A stretch of DNA of 60,000 bases from Hydractinia symbiolongicarpus (taxonomy: Eukaryota; Cnidaria; Hydrozoa; Anthoathecata; Hydractiniidae): contig NC_079885.1 of assembly GCF_029227915.1 (NCBI RefSeq), positions 25,299,001 through 25,359,000 on the forward strand, read 5' to 3'. Below are positions 42,921 through 56,945 of the stretch, piece by piece (within the stretch, counting starts at the first letter, position 1; the number at the start of each line of letters is the position of its first letter). The notes below the pieces were generated by a model, which saw nothing but the letters and a program-made list of their open reading frames with translations, did no database searches and was not told where the DNA came from. The position numbers and the translations under genes were made by a program.

Positions 42921-45275
42921 AGTAGTAAATGTATATATTTTGCATAAGTTGTGTCAAATTTAAAAAACAGACTTTTTATGTCAACCAGGCTTTTTATTGC
43001 ACATGTCAGCACTTTTTGCATTTTGTCGACTACCTCATTTAACTTAACAAGATTCAGGTGTTTTACTGTCAAAATTTTAAAACCGTTGCAAGGTTACTAT
43101 TTAATTAATTAATTAATTAACTAACTTTTTTTTATTTATGTTTTTGTAAATTCATCTATTTTTTTAGAAAGCTCCCTAAATTGAAACACAGGGAACTTAT
43201 AACAAATATGCGTAATTCAAGTTTGATACGTTTTTGTACATTTATTTTAGTCCAAACATGTTCTTTTATGATGTTTCTTGCTAATAATAACATTCTTCTA
43301 TAGTAAGAAATTTTTGTTATTTTTAAAATTGTGTTTGTGTTTTACTTTAGAGAGCAAGTTTATTCTTGTAGCTAATGAAAAGAGGCGTGGAAAGGGGTCA
43401 GTCTAAAGATGAATATTAAGGAATTCCATGATAATTCACCGGCTCTTTTACTTATCCATCCAGAAAAATACATTTTTTTTGAGTTCTCAAAATTCTCGAG
43501 CAAACATAACTAACTGCTTCACCTTTCAGCCTTATCGTGTGAATATGAATCAAATTATCATAATAAAATCACATTTGAACACCTTTAAGCCATTTTTAGC
43601 ATTTTTTGTTACTAAGAAAGAATTGTAATCTGAAGAAGCATGTTAATACCATTTTAAAAAAATTGAAACATGAGGAATTACAGCGTGTTTTTTTGTGTTT
43701 GCTTGTGGAGTTACTTTTTTTAACTTTTGGAGCAAAAAGAAATTTCAATTTTGCTGGTATAAGTAATAGAATACAAATGTCTCATTATTTTGTATTGTAG
43801 CAATAACAAGAGGAATATGCAATTATTCTTTATTAGTGACTAAATTCAAAAACTTACTCGGCAAAAACTGACTAAATTAAAAAATTTAGTCGGCAAAAAG
43901 TGAATTTTTATTTTTGCCGACTAATGTTTTTCCAACTTTTTTGTTCCTGATAAAGTACCCTTGGTTGAACCTTTATCGTAATAATGTTCTTAGTGGAAAA
44001 TATTTCACTATTTCAAAATAAAATGAAAATGTTAAAATGTTTTTCTTTGTGTTTGTAAGCCATCAGCCGAATTAAGCTTGTGGAATCAGCGCCAAAAGAT
44101 TGTAAAACTTCATAGTAATCCCTAAGATTAGCAAAGATCACTGGTGCAAAAGTTCCACTAATTAGAGGTATCCTCGTTTTAGAAAGTATATTATTTTCAG
44201 GACATTTTTTTATTAAATCATTAAGTTCCCAACTCTACCTCAAACCTCATTTTAAAGTGAATAAAAGGGTAGGCCACGATGAGGGACATAAGCTACAAAC
44301 TAAGGTATTTGGTATAGTAGCTGTGAAATAACTTCATGCTTGTGTTGAAATGAATTGAAATTTCATCTTTAGTTCCATTGATTAGATAGATTAAAAATTA
44401 GTTGGGTATATTAAAAATAGATTTAAAAAATGTGTCCGCTAAATAAAAACAAACTTGAAGAAGTCCATTTGGTGAATGAAATGGACGGATAATAGTGTGC
44501 TCTTTTACAAAATTTTCTTTGAGACGTTGACCAGAGTTTCGCTGGCGTAACCAAGTCTATCCGTTAAAAAAGCGCCCGGCTTTTGTATTGTCCGGTAATT
44601 AGAAAGAAGCTACAATCAGTAAAGAAAATGCGGTACTTTATTGTCAAAAATCTAAACGGTAAGTTTTTGCGGGGCCAATTTTTAAGGGACTTTATTTTCA
44701 CGGATAAAATTCACCGGAATGAAAAAATTATCTTTTTGATAATTTCAATATTTGAGTTCGTCATTGTGAGCAATGACCTTAAAAAGGTTGTTCAACTTAA
44801 TACAAACCGAAAATTTAGAAGTAAACCCATCGACGAGTTTACAAATCGAAATGATCACAGCTTTGTCAGGATAAAAATAGATATGTAACCATGAGCAAGA
44901 AAAATAAAAATATAGCTACATATACCTAAAATCGTGTCAAGAATAAGATTATACCATAACTCTGTTGAGAAGAATAACATATTTTTACAATGAAATGTGA
45001 CTGTTGTGTAACAGGGATATTCTCATAAAATGTTTAGGGAATAATTTTTACTGGGATCCAGAATAGCATTTGAAAAGGGGATTTGCCGGAAACTACATGC
45101 GGAAATTAATGCTTATAAGAACAAACTACGAATACTTGATAGTAGGAAGGCAAAGATGAAGTAAAACTATCTATATAAATAAACTACAATTTATCCTTTA
45201 AATTAAGTCACGGTGGTTTTAGAACCACCCTTCCCTATTTGTCACGCTCCATCACGTTTTCATGTAAGACCCCTT
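42921..45275. other. Gene-free; one strong short hairpin
   Basis: AT-rich, with no supported gene; the 101-codon frame at 44,583 is Lys/Phe/Ile-rich and unconvincing. TTAGTCGGCAAAAA (43,888) and TTTTTGCCGACTAA (43,911) form a 14-bp perfect inverted repeat, preceded by related ACTCGGCAAAAACTGACTAA. Confidence 0.5.
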
Positions 45276-45866
45276 TTACGTGACGTCACGCTCGGTTGAG
45301 TCCTCACTTCTTTCAAGCTCCTGAAACGCTATGCATATAGCAATTCTCTTTGCCGGCGGGCTGCAACTCTTTGGGGTCGCACTTTTCAAAGCTTTGGCAA
45401 CTGCACGCGATTCTTTTGTTCGGCGGTATAATAAATAGTTTCGATTTGATACTTTTAAAATATAAATGGCAGTGTCCGCAAACACGGCTTGTGATTTTGT
45501 CCTTGTTACTTCATCTAATGCATCAATTTTGCGTTTCCGTTCATTTTAGTACTTTTTTGGCGTTGTCGGTTTAACTTTAGTTCTCCCAGCTTCTTCTTCA
45601 AGCTGTCAAGGTTTCCTTTACGTGTTTTTGTTCCACTTTAAGCATTTTTGGTCAACTGATTGAGTTCTCTCTTCTGATACAATACAACCAACATCTCATT
45701 TTCTATGTTAATTTGATTGTTCAGCTTTTTTTGTTTTGTTCGGACGAAGTTTTTTCTGCCAACCTATAACTCTCTCCCTCATCAATTGTGAAAGTTTCCT
45801 TAACTTTAGAGGCGGGAGAAGAGGTGGGAGCCGTAACCGGAGTTTTTGATAAATCCGCTGCACCTA
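45276..45866 (-). pseudogene. Possible broken exon of unknown gene
   Basis: After an acceptor-like GCTTTTTTAG (45,875) the minus strand encodes ADLSKTPVTAPTSSPASKVK and an EGESYRLAEKT segment, then stops. Coding-like stretches resume (Lys/Glu-rich) and end with the 69-codon frame VFADTAIYILKVSNRNYLLY to 45,276. Several stops and shifts intervene. It may be a decayed gene or transposon-encoded protein. Family unknown. Confidence 0.35.
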
Positions 45867-46789
45867 AAAAAGCAAAGAAAAGAGGTCCAAATAATATTAT
45901 TATTCTTATGAAAGATTGTTAATTTAATTCATTGTGAATACAAATGAAATTCGCTTACTTTTCTTTGAAGAGTGTTTCCAAGGCGATAGAATAGTGCCTT
46001 TTATAGGCTAAGCAGCATTTCTTTCATGCCTCCATGTTTTAATTAGAGCAATGACTTGAGATATCAGCTCAGGGAACGATTCCTTTCTCATGTTTTGCCA
46101 CACACACTTTACAATAACAACGTGTTTGTTTTGACAAGCAAATCTGCCTTTATACGCTGTGGAAAATGAAGGCAAATGAAGTCGCCATTTTTACTCCCGA
46201 ATAAACAGTATGTTCAAAGCCAAAACTATACTGAAATGCATGTTTACAAACGTTCGAATTCTAAACTAAAACACTAATTATTACTATTCCCTATCGACCC
46301 CTTATTTACCGTCACGCTACGTCATGAAAAAACGGGAAGATCTATCTACCCGCTAGCATGAAGTAATTATTAAATGGCCCAAAACAGTATCTTAATGTCC
46401 ACGATATTGCAATTTTTCTTAAGTTCGTTTTTCTTTTCCTTTTTGGCGCTTCCATTTGGCAGCTGCACATGATACAACAAATAATAAATTTTTTATAAAT
46501 AGTTGATTTGCGAATTTTACAAGTTTCTCCACATGAGAACCTTGTAAAATTTGTTTGTTTTCCTGTTCATTTGTTTCATTTTACGGTTAAAAATAATCTA
46601 AGATCAGCTAATTGCACTACTGTAGGCTGTCAAATTTTAACCTCGACCCCAGAGCCTGTTGTCTTCTTTTATATCTGGAAAGCTAGATAAACCATCCCAA
46701 TAATAATCTTCAGTGAGAAGTTACGCACGATGATAACGATAATTTTGTAAGCTCAGATTAACCAATAAAACATTACATTGTCTTTGTCA
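45867..46789. other. No gene recognised
   Basis: AT-rich spacer with scattered short frames only. I see no terminal repeats. Confidence 0.4.
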
Positions 46790-48100
46790 GGAAACTTAGA
46801 CCACGTTTATACGCATACAGGACAAAATCTCTTCCCGGGATGGAACTCGTCCCGGCGTGAAACGAAAAGTGTTTACACGTGAGCCTCAACGAGGGATGAA
46901 ATCAGCATATTTTCATCTCGGGATGAGTAATCACATCCCGGGATGAAACATTAATTTTGCTAATTTTGCGTATGATAATTTGAAGTGATATTTTTTAATT
47001 TGTGAGTAGAAAGGTCAAACGAGAAACCTAGAACGATGGCGTCTGAGAGAAGTAGTGTAATATTGTTGATCACAAATATATCAACAATTTTAACTATAAC
47101 ATCCCTTCTGTTACAGTTGCATATAGTATTATTAATACAACTAGCAGAGTAATATAGAAACAATGTAATTCTTCTGAGGGAAGCTGTTTGGTAGAAACAA
47201 AGCATTGACTAGATGTCGACGAGCAAGATTGAGGTTGGTGGCTCGCCGTTGGCCGTGTAATCCTCACTATTTTCAATCGGCAAAGTTTCCTCCACTTCAT
47301 TTTCCTTTGCGTCGCTATCAATCAGTACACTCTTTATTTTTTTTTAACATTTCCTATAAAAAATCAATAATTACCAATTTAAACAGACACCATCATTTTA
47401 GCATACAGCAGGCATAACATTAAAATGGCGTGCATTTTTAAAACACTTTCTCGTACAAACACATGAGAACCATAATTAATGCTGGAATAATATTTGAACT
47501 CGTATAAATTTAGGATGGAATTTCGTTATTTCATATATAAATTAACGAAGAAAGTTACAACCAACCTCTTCATAATTTTTTTCAAATGCTTTCTTTACTT
47601 CTTTGCGTCGATTGCCACAAAAAGAATGATCGGATTCATTTTATAGTTCTTATATTTAAAATGATGTTCAAAAAGTGTGAAAAGTGTACATTCAGCATTC
47701 TCATCCCGGAATGAAAAGAATTATTGTGTGTACACTTATTTTTTTTCTTAATCTCATCCCGAGACACGATTTTACCCTGTCTTTAGGATAGGGATGAAAT
47801 TTAACGTGATGATCTCATCCCGGAATAAAATTTTATTCTGCTTTAAACATGTGAACATTGTGAAAAGAATTATTGTGTTTTCACTTGTTTTTTTTCTTAA
47901 TCTCATCCCGAGACACGATTTTACCCTGTCCTTAGGATAGGGATGAAATTTAACGTGATGATCTCATCTTGGGATAAAATTTTATTCCGATTTAAACATG
48001 TAAACATTGTGAGGACTTTCAGTAGACACAGAGATGAACTCATCCGCGTACGAAACTCATCCTGGGATGAAATTTAACGTGTGAGCGGCCTCTCAGGAAA
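46790..48100. mobile_element. Probable non-autonomous DNA transposon with CATCCCGGGATG motifs
   Basis: Palindromic or near-palindromic CATCCCGGGATGA-type boxes occur many times at both ends (46,840-46,950 and 47,700-48,085). The left edge (GACCACGTTTATACG, 46,799) is weakly mirrored by the complement of the right edge (CGTGTGAGCGGCC, 48,080). No transposase is present. The interior has short frames only. Superfamily not determined. Confidence 0.5.
47713..48010 (+). repeat. 149-base tandem direct duplication
   Basis: Two adjacent copies, 47,713-47,861 and 47,862-48,010, both starting GAAAAGAATTATTGTGT and ending AACATTGT. They share CTCATCCCGAGACACGATTT and differ at only about a dozen positions. 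They lie inside the CATCCCGGGATG-rich element. Confidence 0.85.
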
Positions 48101-49879
48101 GTCATAATTGAACACTTAAATGTGATGTAGGTCCAGGGATGAAGCAACATTGCGGCTTAAAGTAGTGATTGCCTTCTCGTGTCCAGTGCTATTCTTTCAA
48201 AGACCACGAGGCCTAGAGGAGAGAATAACGCAAAATAATTGATACGATGACAAGAATTTACGATGATGAGAAACTACACGGAATACACACTTTTTTATAA
48301 AGACACGAGCCTCAGATGTCAAATTAACCAAAATAAAAAAAGCCTCAATCTTTAAATATTGCTTCTACTGAAACAACCCGAGTCTAAATTTTGCCATGAA
48401 ATGAGGACATTCCAGGATACGAATTCCTTTACAATGATTTTTAAAACGAAATTCCTCTTGAAATGTAATCCAGGAATAAGAATATATAGAATTATTGCAC
48501 AAAAATAGTACTCATTTTGTATCTCTTACGTACCGCGTTGTTGTTATTATTAAACATCTACTGTTGATATTGGTGGATCTAAAAAAATAGTTATAATTTC
48601 TTCTCCGATTTTTTAATTCGAGAAAGTGAAAAAGATGAAGGTGTTTTTCTTTCGCACCTATTAGGCATATCTTCCGTCTGCGTAGTCGTAACTTGCATTA
48701 CATTAGCAATTCCGCCATTTTAAAGGCAACGTTTTCAAAAAAGCGTGGACATGTGATGAGAAAATTTATATTTTAATAAAATGTTTTGACTTCTTTCGGA
48801 GATACGAGGTCAAACACAAACTAACACATGATGAATTTATTATTCACACTAGATGGAAGGTCCTCTATACGCTCAGGGGACACATTTGCAGTTGCCTTAT
48901 TTTGATTTCCATTTCCGCGAAAGTTTCTTACATAACACATTCAATATTCTAATGACTTGAAATGCGTGTATTTAATGCAAAAAGGTATTTTATTAATACA
49001 CAACGTTTGTCTGTTTTCTTTCTTCCAAGTTATGACTGAAAATACCGAACTAGACCAAAATTCGGACTTACAAAAGAGAAGGTTTTCTCAAAATTGCTGA
49101 AATTCGAAAGAAAGTACAAAGGTAAAAAAAATGTTTATCTGTCTGTGACAACCAAAGTGAAAATGTTCTTTTTCCTTTGAAGTTTCCAAAAAATACATGT
49201 CTCAAATTTTAATTGACAAAGAAAACGTTGCCACGTGAATAACAGTAAGTCAAAGATAAATTTTAGGACTCCACTAGTTTTCCAGAAAATGTTCACAAAT
49301 TTGTTTCACTAAACAATGCGCGTTACTTGCAACAACAGCAATCCCCGTCAAGAAGAAGCAAATTGGCCGTTACAGGCGAGCAAAAAACGAAGCAGACTAG
49401 CTCTATTTATAAGGAAAATGCAAATTTAAACTCATTGTAAACTTTTATTTATTCATAAGTAAAGCTATATAATAATAGTTGCATTCTGTTTGTGTCACAT
49501 AAAAGGGTCATAAAACAGCAATCTCATGATAGGTGAAAATCTGAGCACAGGCTCAGACCGGCGCACCCGTGGGTTCTTCCACAGGCTAACGAATAGTTCT
49601 ATTTATATTAAACATAACCTTCCGATTCAACAGATAATTTTCCAAAGTAAAACTTGGCACTAACTGGATAGCTACTTAATCAAATAATTCGAAACTTTGA
49701 AGTTGGACGATTAACTCTTTGCTTATTGTAAGTATATTTCATATGCATAGATATGTTACATTGATAATGCGTTGCATTAATATTTTAAGTGTCATTGATA
49801 ATTAAATATAGCTTGGTTTCCAATAAAAGTTATAACTTGTGGTGAACTGCACGCGTTTTCAATTTAGTCGTAACAATGA
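48101..49879. other. No gene recognised
   Basis: AT-rich, without supported ORFs or clear repeats. It leads into the satellite array. Confidence 0.45.
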
Positions 49880-52800
49880 CAGTTGTAAGTATTAGATTAT
49901 ACAGCAGCATGCAATTTTTGTCTGATTGTCCACCAAATGCTGCATTTTTTAGCCTATAATATTTGATATTGTGCAATAAAAGCGCATTATTTCACTTATT
50001 GACCACCAAATGCTCAATTTTTGTATATATAGATGTTTTAAATATCAAAAAATCCCGTCAAAATACACTATTTCACTTAGTGTCCACCAAATGCTGCATT
50101 TTTGTTGATATAAATTTTAAGTTATTAGATAGTACAGCAAAATGTAATTTTCCTCTGATTGTCTACCAAATGCTCCATTTTTCAGCCTATAATATTTGAT
50201 ATTGTGCAATAAAAGCGCATTATTTCACTTATTGACCACCAAATGCTCAATTTTTGTATATATAGATGTTTTAAATATCAAATAAATATCCCGTCAAAAT
50301 ACACTATTCACTTAGTGTCCACTAAATGCTGCATTTTTGTTTACATAAATTTTGGAGTATTAGATTATACCGCAACATGCAATTTTTGTCTGATTGTCCA
50401 CCAAATGCTGCATTTTTGTGCCTATAATTTTTAAAATTGTCTTATAACGCCACAATCTATTATCCATTGTCCACCAAATGCTGCATTTTTGTTTATATAT
50501 AATTTTGAAGTATTAGATTATACTGCAACATGCAATTTTTTTCTGATTGTCCATCAAATGCTGCATTTTTGTGCCTAAAATTTTTGATTCTATGTAATGA
50601 AACCACATTTTTTCACTTAGTGTCCACTAAATGCTGCATTTTTGTTCACATAAATTTTGGAGTATTAGATTATACCGCAACATGCAATTTTTGTCTGATT
50701 GTCATCCAAATGCTGCATTTCTGTGCCTATAATTTTTAAAATTGTCTTATAACGCCACAATCTATTATCCATTGTCCACCAAATGCTGCATTTTTGTTTA
50801 TATATAATTTTGAAGTATTAGATTATACCGCAACATGCAATTTTTTTCTGATTGTCCACCAAATGTTGCATTTTTGTGCTTATAAATTTTAAAATTGCCT
50901 TATAACGCCACAATCTATCATCCATTGTCCACCAAATGCTGCATTTTTGTTCATATTAATTTTATGTTATTAGATAGTACGGCAAAATGTAGTTTTCCTC
51001 AGATTGTCTAACAAATGCTTTAATTTTGTGCCTATAATTTTTGATTCTATGTAATGAAACCAGATTTTTTCACTTAGTGTCCACCAAATGCTGCATTTTT
51101 GTTTATATAAATTTTGAAATGTGAGATTATACCGCAACATGCAACTTTTTTATGATTGTCCACCAAATGCTGCATTTTTATGCCTATAATTTTTAAAATT
51201 GTCTTATAACGCCGCAATGTATCATCCATTGTCCACCAAATGCTTCATTTTTGTTGATATAAATTTTAAGTCATTAAATAGTACGGAAAATGTAATTTTC
51301 CTCTGATTGTCTACCAAATGCTCCATTTTTGAGCCTATAATATTTGATATTGTGCAATAAAAGCACATTATTTCACTTATTGACCACCAAATGCTCAATT
51401 TTTGTATATATAGATGTTTTAAATATCAAAAAATCCCGTCCAAATACACTATTTCACTTAGTGTCCACCAAATGCTGCATTTTTGTTTACATAAATTTTG
51501 GAGTATTAGATTATACCAAAACAATCAATTTTTGTCTGATTGTCCACCAAATGCTGCATTTTTGGGCCTTTATTTTTTAAAATTGTGTTATAACGTTGCA
51601 ATTGTCCACCAAATACTGCATTTTTGTTCATAAAAATTTTAAAATATTAGATAGTACCGCAAAGGGTAATTTTCCTCTAATTGCTCCATATTTGAGCCTA
51701 TAATAATTGATATTGTGCAATAAAAGCGCATTATTTCACTTATTGACCACCAAATGCTCAATTTTTGTATATATAGATGTTCTAAATATCAAAAAATCCC
51801 GTCAAAATACACTATTTCACTTAGTGTCCACCAAATGCTGCATTTTGGTTTACATAAATTTTGGAGTATTAGATTATACCGCAACATGCAATTTTTGTCT
51901 GATTGTCAACCAAATGCTGCATTTCTGTGCCTATAATTTTTAAAATTGTCTTATAACGCCACAATCTATTATCCATTGTCCACCAAATGCTGCATTTTTG
52001 TTCATATTAATTTTATGTTATTAGATAGTGCGGCAAAATGTAGTTTTCCTCAGATTGTCTAACAAATGCTTTAATTTTGTGCCTATAATTTTTGATTCTA
52101 TGTAATGAAACCACATTTTTTTCACTTAGTGTCGACCAAATGCTGCATTTTTGTTTATATAAATTTTCAAATGTTAGATTATACCGCAACATGCAACTTT
52201 TTTCTGATTGTCCACCAAATGCTGCATTTTTATGCCTATAATTTTTAAAATTGTCTTATAACGCCGCAATGTTTCATCCATTGTCCACCAAATGCTGCAT
52301 TTTTGTTGATATAAATTTTAAGTCATTAAATAGTACGGAAAATGTAATTTTCCTCTGATTGTCTACCAAATGCTTCATTTTTGAGCCTATAATAATTGAT
52401 ATTGTGCAATAAAAGCGCATTATTTCACTTATTGACCACCAAATGCTCAATTTTTGTATATATAGATGTTTTAAATATCAAAAAATCCCGTCCAAATACA
52501 CTATTTCACTTAGTGTCCACCAAATGCTGCATTTTGGTTTACATAAATTTTGGAGTATTAGATTCTACCAAAACAATCAATTTTTGTCTGATTAACCACC
52601 AAATGCTGCATTTTTATACCTTTTGATTCTATGTAATGAAACCACATTTTTTCACTTAGTGTCCACTAAATGCTGCATTTTTGTTCCCATAAATTTTGGA
52701 GTATTAGATTATACTGCAACATGCAATTTTTGTCTGATTGTCCACCAAATGCTGCATTTTTGTGCCTATAATTTTTAAAATTGTCTTATAACGCCACAAT

Positions 52801-55800
52801 CTATTATCCATTGTCCACCAAATGCTGCATTTTTGTTTATAAATAATTTTGAAGTAATAGATTATACCGCAACATGCAATTTTTTTCTGATTGTCCTCCA
52901 AATGCTGCATTTTTGTGCCTATAATTTTTGATTCTATGTAATGAAACCACATTTTTTCACTTAGTGTCCACTAAATGCTGCATTTTTGTTTATATAAATT
53001 TTGAAATGTTAGATTATACCGCAACATGCAATTTTTGTCTGATTGTCATCCAAATGCTGCATTTCTGTGCCTATAATTTTTAAAATTGTCTTATAACGCC
53101 ACAATCTATTATCCATTGTCCACCAAATGCTGCATTTTTGTTTATATATAATTTTGAAGTATTAGATTATACCGCAACATGCAATTTTTTTCTGATTGTC
53201 CACCAAATGTTGCATTTTTGTGCTTATAAATTTTAAAATTGCCTTATAACGCCACAATCTATCATCCATTGTCCACCAAATGCTGCATTTTTGTTCATAT
53301 TAATTTTATGTTATTAGATAGTACGGCAAAATGTAGTTTTCCTCAGATTGTCTAACAAATGCTTTAATTTTGTGCCTATAATTTTTGATTCTATGTAATG
53401 AAACCAGATTTTTTCACTTAGTGTCCACCAAATGCTGCATTTTTGTTTATATAAATTTTGAAATGTGAGATTATACCGCAACATGCAACTTTTTTATGAT
53501 TGTCCACCAAATGCTGCATTTTTATGCCTATAATTTTTAAAATTGTCTTATAACGCCGCAATGTATCATCCATTGTCCACCAAATGCTTCATTTTTGTTG
53601 ATATAAATTTTAAGTCATTAAATAGTACGGAAAATGTAATTTTCCTCTGATTGTCTACCAAATGCTCCATTTTTGAGCCTATAATATTTGATATTGTGCA
53701 ATAAAAGCACATTATTTCACTTATTGACCACCAAATGCTCAATTTTTGTATATATAGATGTTTTAAATATCAAAAAATCCCGTCCAAATACACTATTTCA
53801 CTTAGTGTCCACCAAATGCTGCATTTTTGTTTACATAAATTTTGGAGTATTAGATTATACCAAAACAATCAATTTTTGTCTGATTGTCCACCAAATGCTG
53901 CATTTTTGGGCCTTTATTTTTTAAAATTGTGTTATAACGTTGCAATTGTCCACCAAATACTGCATTTTTGTTCATAAAAATTTTAAAATATTAGATAGTA
54001 CCGCAAAGGGTAATTTTCCTCTAATTGCTCCATATTTGAGCCTATAATAATTGATATTGTGCAATAAAAGCGCATTATTTCACTTATTGACCACCAAATG
54101 CTCAATTTTTGTATATATAGATGTTCTAAATATCAAAAAATCCCGTCAAAATACACTATTTCACTTAGTGTCCACCAAATGCTGCATTTTGGTTTACATA
54201 AATTTTGGAGTATTAGATTATACCGCAACATGCAATTTTTGTCTGATTGTCAACCAAATGCTGCATTTCTGTGCCTATAATTTTTAAAATTGTCTTATAA
54301 CGCCACAATCTATTATCCATTGTCCACCAAATGCTGCATTTTTGTTCATATTAATTTTATGTTATTAGATAGTGCGGCAAAATGTAGTTTTCCTCAGATT
54401 GTCTAACAAATGCTTTAATTTTGTGCCTATAATTTTTGATTCTATGTAATGAAACCACATTTTTTTCACTTAGTGTCGACCAAATGCTGCATTTTTGTTT
54501 ATATAAATTTTCAAATGTTAGATTATACCGCAACATGCAACTTTTTTCTGATTGTCCACCAAATGCTGCATTTTTATGCCTATAATTTTTAAAATTGTCT
54601 TATAACGCCGCAATGTTTCATCCATTGTCCACCAAATGCTGCATTTTTGTTGATATAAATTTTAAGTCATTAAATAGTACGGAAAATGTAATTTTCCTCT
54701 GATTGTCTACCAAATGCTTCATTTTTGAGCCTATAATAATTGATATTGTGCAATAAAAGCGCATTATTTCACTTATTGACCACCAAATGCTCAATTTTTG
54801 TATATATAGATGTTTTAAATATCAAAAAATCCCGTCCAAATACACTATTTCACTTAGTGTCCACCAAATGCTGCATTTTGGTTTACATAAATTTTGGAGT
54901 ATTAGATTCTACCAAAACAATCAATTTTTGTCTGATTGTCCACCAAATGCTGCATTTTTGTACCTTTTGATTCTATGTAATGAAACCACATTTTTTCACT
55001 TAGTGTCCACTAAATGCTGCATTTTTGTTCCCATAAATTTTGGAGTATTAGATTGTACTGCAACATGCAATTTTTGTCTGATTGTCCACCAAATGCTGCA
55101 TTTTTGTGCCTATAATTTTTAAAATTGTCTTATAACGCCACAATCTATTATTCATTGTCCACCAAATGCTGCATTTTTGTTTATAAATAATTTTGAAGTA
55201 ATAGATTGTACCGCAACATGCAATTTTTTTCTGATTGTCCTCCAAATGCTGCATTTTTGTGCCTATAATTTTTGATTCTATGTAATGAAGCCACATTTTT
55301 TCACTTAGTGTCCACTAAATGCTGCATTTTTGTTTATATAAATTTTGAAATGTTAGATTATACCGCAACATGCAACTTTTTTCTGATTGTCCACCAAATG
55401 CTGCATTTTTATGCCTATAATTTTTAAAATTGTCTTATAACGCCGCAATGTATCATCCATTGTCCACCAAATGCTGCATTTTTGTTGATATAAATTTTAA
55501 GTCATTAAATAGTACGGAAAATGTAATTTTCCTCTGATTGTCTACCAAATGCTCCATTTTTGAGCCTATAATAATTGATATTGTGCAATAAAAGCACATT
55601 ATTTCACTTATTGACCACCAAATGCTCAATTTTTGTATATATAGATGTTTTAAATATCAAAAAATCCCGTTCAAATACACTATTTCACTTAGTGTCCACC
55701 AAATGCTGCATTTTTGTTTACATAAATTTTGGAGTATTAGATTATACCAAAACAATCAATTTTTGTCTGATTGCCCACCAAATGCTGCATTTTTATGCCT

Positions 55801-56945
55801 ATAATTTTTAAAATTGTCTTATAACGCCGCAATGTATCATCCATTGTCCACCAAATGCTGCATTTTTGTTGATATAAATTTTAAGTCATTAAATAGTACG
55901 GAAAATGTAATTTTCCTCTGATTGTCTACCAAATGCTTCATTTTTGAGCCTATAATAATTGATATTGTGGAATAAAAGCGCATTATTTCACTTATTGACC
56001 ACCAAATGCTCAATTTTTGTATATATAGATGTTTTAAATATCAAAAAATCCCGTCCAAATACACTATTTCACTTAGTGTCCACCAAATGCTGCATTTTGG
56101 TTTACATAAATTTTGGAGTATTAGATTCTACCAAAACAATCAATTTTTGTCTGATTAACCACCAAATGCTGCATTTTTATACCTTTTGATTCTATGTAAT
56201 GAAACCACATTTTTTCACTTAGTGTCCACTAAATGCTGCATTTTTGTTCCCATAAATTTTGGAGTATTAGATTATACTGCAACATGCAATTTTTGTCTGA
56301 TTGTCCACCAAATGCTGCATTTTTGTGCCTATAATTTTTAAAATTGTCTTATAACGCCACAATCTATTATCCATTGTCCACCAAATGCTGCATTTTTGTT
56401 TATAAATAATTTTGAAGTAATAGATTATACCGCAACATGCAATTTTTTTCTGATTGTCCTCCAAATGCTGCATTTTTGTGCCTATAATTTTTGATTCTAT
56501 GTAATGAAACCACATTTTTTCACTTAGTGTCCACTAAATGCTGCATTTTTGTTTATATAAATTTTGAAATGTTAGATTATACCGCAACATGCAACTTTTT
56601 TCTGATTGTCCACCAAATGCTGCATTTTTATGCCTATAATTTTTAAAATTGTCTTATAACGCCGCAATGTATCATCCATTGTCCACCAAATGCTGCATTT
56701 TTGTTGATATAAATTTTAAGTTATTAGATAGTACGGCAAAATGTAATTTTCCTCAGATTGTCTACCAAATGCTTCATTTTTGTCCCTATAGTTTTTGATT
56801 CTATGTAATAAAACCACATTTTTACTTAGTGTCCACCAAATGCTGCAGTTTTGTTCATATAAATTTTAAAATGTTAGATAATACGGCATAATATAATTTT
56901 CCTCTGATTGTCTACCAAAGGCTCCATTTTTGAGCCTATACTTTC
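49880..56945 (+). repeat. Satellite array, ~72-82-base units with CCACCAAATGCTGCATTTTTG core
   Basis: About 7.07 kb of head-to-tail units. Each has a TTGTCCACCAAATGCTGCAT core followed by a T run and an AT-rich spacer; core spacing alternates near 72 and 80 bases, giving roughly 90 units. Several spacer types recur in order (GCCTATAATTTTTAAAATTG, ATTAGATTATACCGCAACAT, TATATAGATGTTTTAAATAT). Core variants include CTACCAAATGCTCC and CACTAAATGC. All open frames here simply translate the repeat and should not be read as genes. Confidence 0.97.
50670..55357 (+). repeat. Two 2,344-base higher-order blocks of the satellite
   Basis: Everything from about 50,670 to 53,013 recurs nearly unchanged 2,344 bases later (53,014-55,357). 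For example 51,344 equals 53,688, 51,707 equals 54,051 and 52,396 equals 54,740. Part of the block recurs again 1,219 bases further on (54,740 equals 55,959; 55,048 equals 56,267). Units inside a block differ far more than the blocks do. Confidence 0.92.

Noticed and set aside
49963-56515. Many 60-111-codon frames with the same peptide in the satellite (both strands)
   Set aside because: They are translations of the repeat unit, occur in several frames and on both strands, and track the unit spacing. No gene signal.
49880-56945. CRISPR-like array
   Set aside because: Regular short cores with spacers superficially resemble one, but the spacers are themselves repeated in a few types, the host is eukaryotic and no cas genes are present. 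It is satellite DNA.
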